A DNA stretch of 64,000 nucleotides from the NCBI GenBank assembly GCA_965276005.1, contig OZ254962.1:1550001-1614000 (forward strand), written 5' to 3'. This DNA is from G965232465 sp965276005 (GTDB lineage: Bacteria; Pseudomonadota; Alphaproteobacteria; JAQWUY01). A program made the position numbers and the translations under genes. The notes under the pieces are model-generated. The model searched no databases, was not told the origin of the DNA, and was given only the letters and a program-made list of their open reading frames with translations. Position 1 is the first letter of the stretch. Each line of letters begins with the position of its first letter. Below, one piece after another: positions 63,359-64,000 of this stretch.

Positions 63359-64000
63359 CTAATACACATGCGGACGATCGCCCAGCTGAATATGTACAGC
63401 TTTTAACACTGTATATTCCTCTGTGCCGAACAGTCCGCACTCTGTCCCTAAACCCGATTGCTTTAAGCCGCCAAACGGCATTTCTGGACCGCCGGCTAGG
63501 GTGGTGTTTACCCAGATGCGACCAGCGGTGATTTTGCGACTTGCCATAATCGCTTTGTCGATGTCTTTTGTCCAAATGCTCGCCCCTAGACCGTATTCTG
63601 TATTGTTGGCATATGTCATGGCTTGGTCGAAACTATCGAAGGGAATCACACACAAAACGGGTCCAAATATTTCTTCATTGACAATGTCCATATCAAAACG
63701 ACAATCGCTAAATATGGTCGGTGCCACATACTGCCCCAATCCCCGGGCATCTTTCACAGCATTGCCGCCCGCTACCAAAGTCGCCCCTTGAGCCTTGCCC
63801 CGTTCAATATAGTCCAAAATCGTAGCGTACTGGGCGTCCGTAGTAATCGCCCCCAATTGGGTTTTGTCGTCCAGCGGATCACCAGTCACCAAAGTACTTA
63901 ATTTGGTCTTTAACTGCCCCACAAATGAATCGGCAATGGTGCGATCGACAAACAGGCGGCTACCACTGACACAGCATTGACCGCTGTTAATACACAAGCC
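63359..64000 (-). CDS. Aldehyde dehydrogenase, C-terminal part (5' end outside window)
   Basis: The visible 213 codons are the C-terminal half of an NAD(P)-dependent aldehyde dehydrogenase. They include the nucleophile Cys region NSGQCCVSGSR, NEEIFGPVLCVIPF, YGLGASIWTKD, and GGPEMPFGGLKQSGLGTECG. The general-base Glu and the coenzyme motif lie beyond base 64000. It is followed after 52 bases by the GMC oxidoreductase, whose aldehyde product it could oxidise. Family members include betaine, lactaldehyde and succinic semialdehyde dehydrogenases; the fragment does not separate them. Confidence 0.93.
   Translation of the reverse strand, partial: GLCINSGQCCVSGSRLFVDRTIADSFVGQLKTKLSTLVTGDPLDDKTQLGAITTDAQYATILDYIERGKAQGATLVAGGNAVKDARGLGQYVAPTIFSDCRFDMDIVNEEIFGPVLCVIPFDSFDQAMTYANNTEYGLGASIWTKDIDKAIMASRKITAGRIWVNTTLAGGPEMPFGGLKQSGLGTECGLFGTEEYTVLKAVHIQLGDRPHVY

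Noticed and set aside
1..64000. tRNA, rRNA or insertion sequence genes
   Set aside because: I looked for cloverleaf ends, rRNA-like stretches and transposase motifs and saw none convincing; a covariance-model scan would settle tRNAs.

Overview
The window looks like the chromosome of an alphaproteobacterium (inference from gene content; no rRNA or tRNA gene is visible to prove it). Supporting features are a fabA-fabB pair, aerobic-type cobaltochelatase CobN next to CobO, a 93-residue ribosomal protein L28, an XRE regulator of the type common in Rhodospirillales and relatives, a DUF6314 protein, and an etfBA plus ETF-quinone oxidoreductase cluster. Base composition is moderate, with strongly AT-rich intergenic spacers. 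The 4-hydroxyphenylacetate hydroxylase and the ETF dehydrogenase point to respiratory life.

Layout. 1-779: 5' part of a SYLF-domain protein. 780-1191: gene-free spacer with two tandem copies of a GC-rich, hairpin-rich repeat. 1192-8746: a minus-strand run fabA-fabB-DNA methyltransferase/GIY-YIG fusion-cobN-cobO. 8747-11455: a 110-bp inverted repeat, two related lipoproteins, a bioY relic, intact bioY and a DUF6314 gene. 11481-12917: rpmB, a hot-dog thioesterase whose start codon lies in a perfect 19-bp inverted repeat, and an XRE regulator. 13278-14348: class II fructose-bisphosphate aldolase.

14522-49704 is dominated by three giant exported proteins (2992, 2112 and 3597 residues). Each has a signal peptide, a filamentous-haemagglutinin/TPS secretion domain, FG-GAP-like repeats, a hydrophobic (in two cases Gly/Ala-rich) segment and the same unrecognised C-terminal domain of about 90 residues. 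Copies 1 and 3 also carry YDG/MBG-type repeats; copy 3 has sixteen tandem 93-residue units, with a three-unit block recently duplicated. Two small paralogous proteins, one a coiled coil with a membrane anchor, lie between copies 1 and 2. Between copies 2 and 3 are an AraC regulator and hpaB (its C-terminus encoded by a third copy of the dispersed repeat), a divergent operon of DUF993 aldolase-like protein, enoyl-CoA hydratase and glycerate kinase, and a ParDE-like toxin-antitoxin module with a spare antitoxin.

50047-53642 holds etfB-etfA-ETF:QO, which passes electrons from flavin dehydrogenases to quinone. 53649-54875 holds a Dabb protein and an aldo/keto reductase. 54872-64000 is a minus-strand catabolic operon: aldehyde dehydrogenase (cut by the window edge), GMC oxidoreductase, a Tat-exported sugar-type binding protein, permease, double ATPase, second permease, zinc alcohol dehydrogenase and aldo/keto reductase. 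Together they probably import and oxidise a sugar or polyol whose identity the sequence does not reveal.
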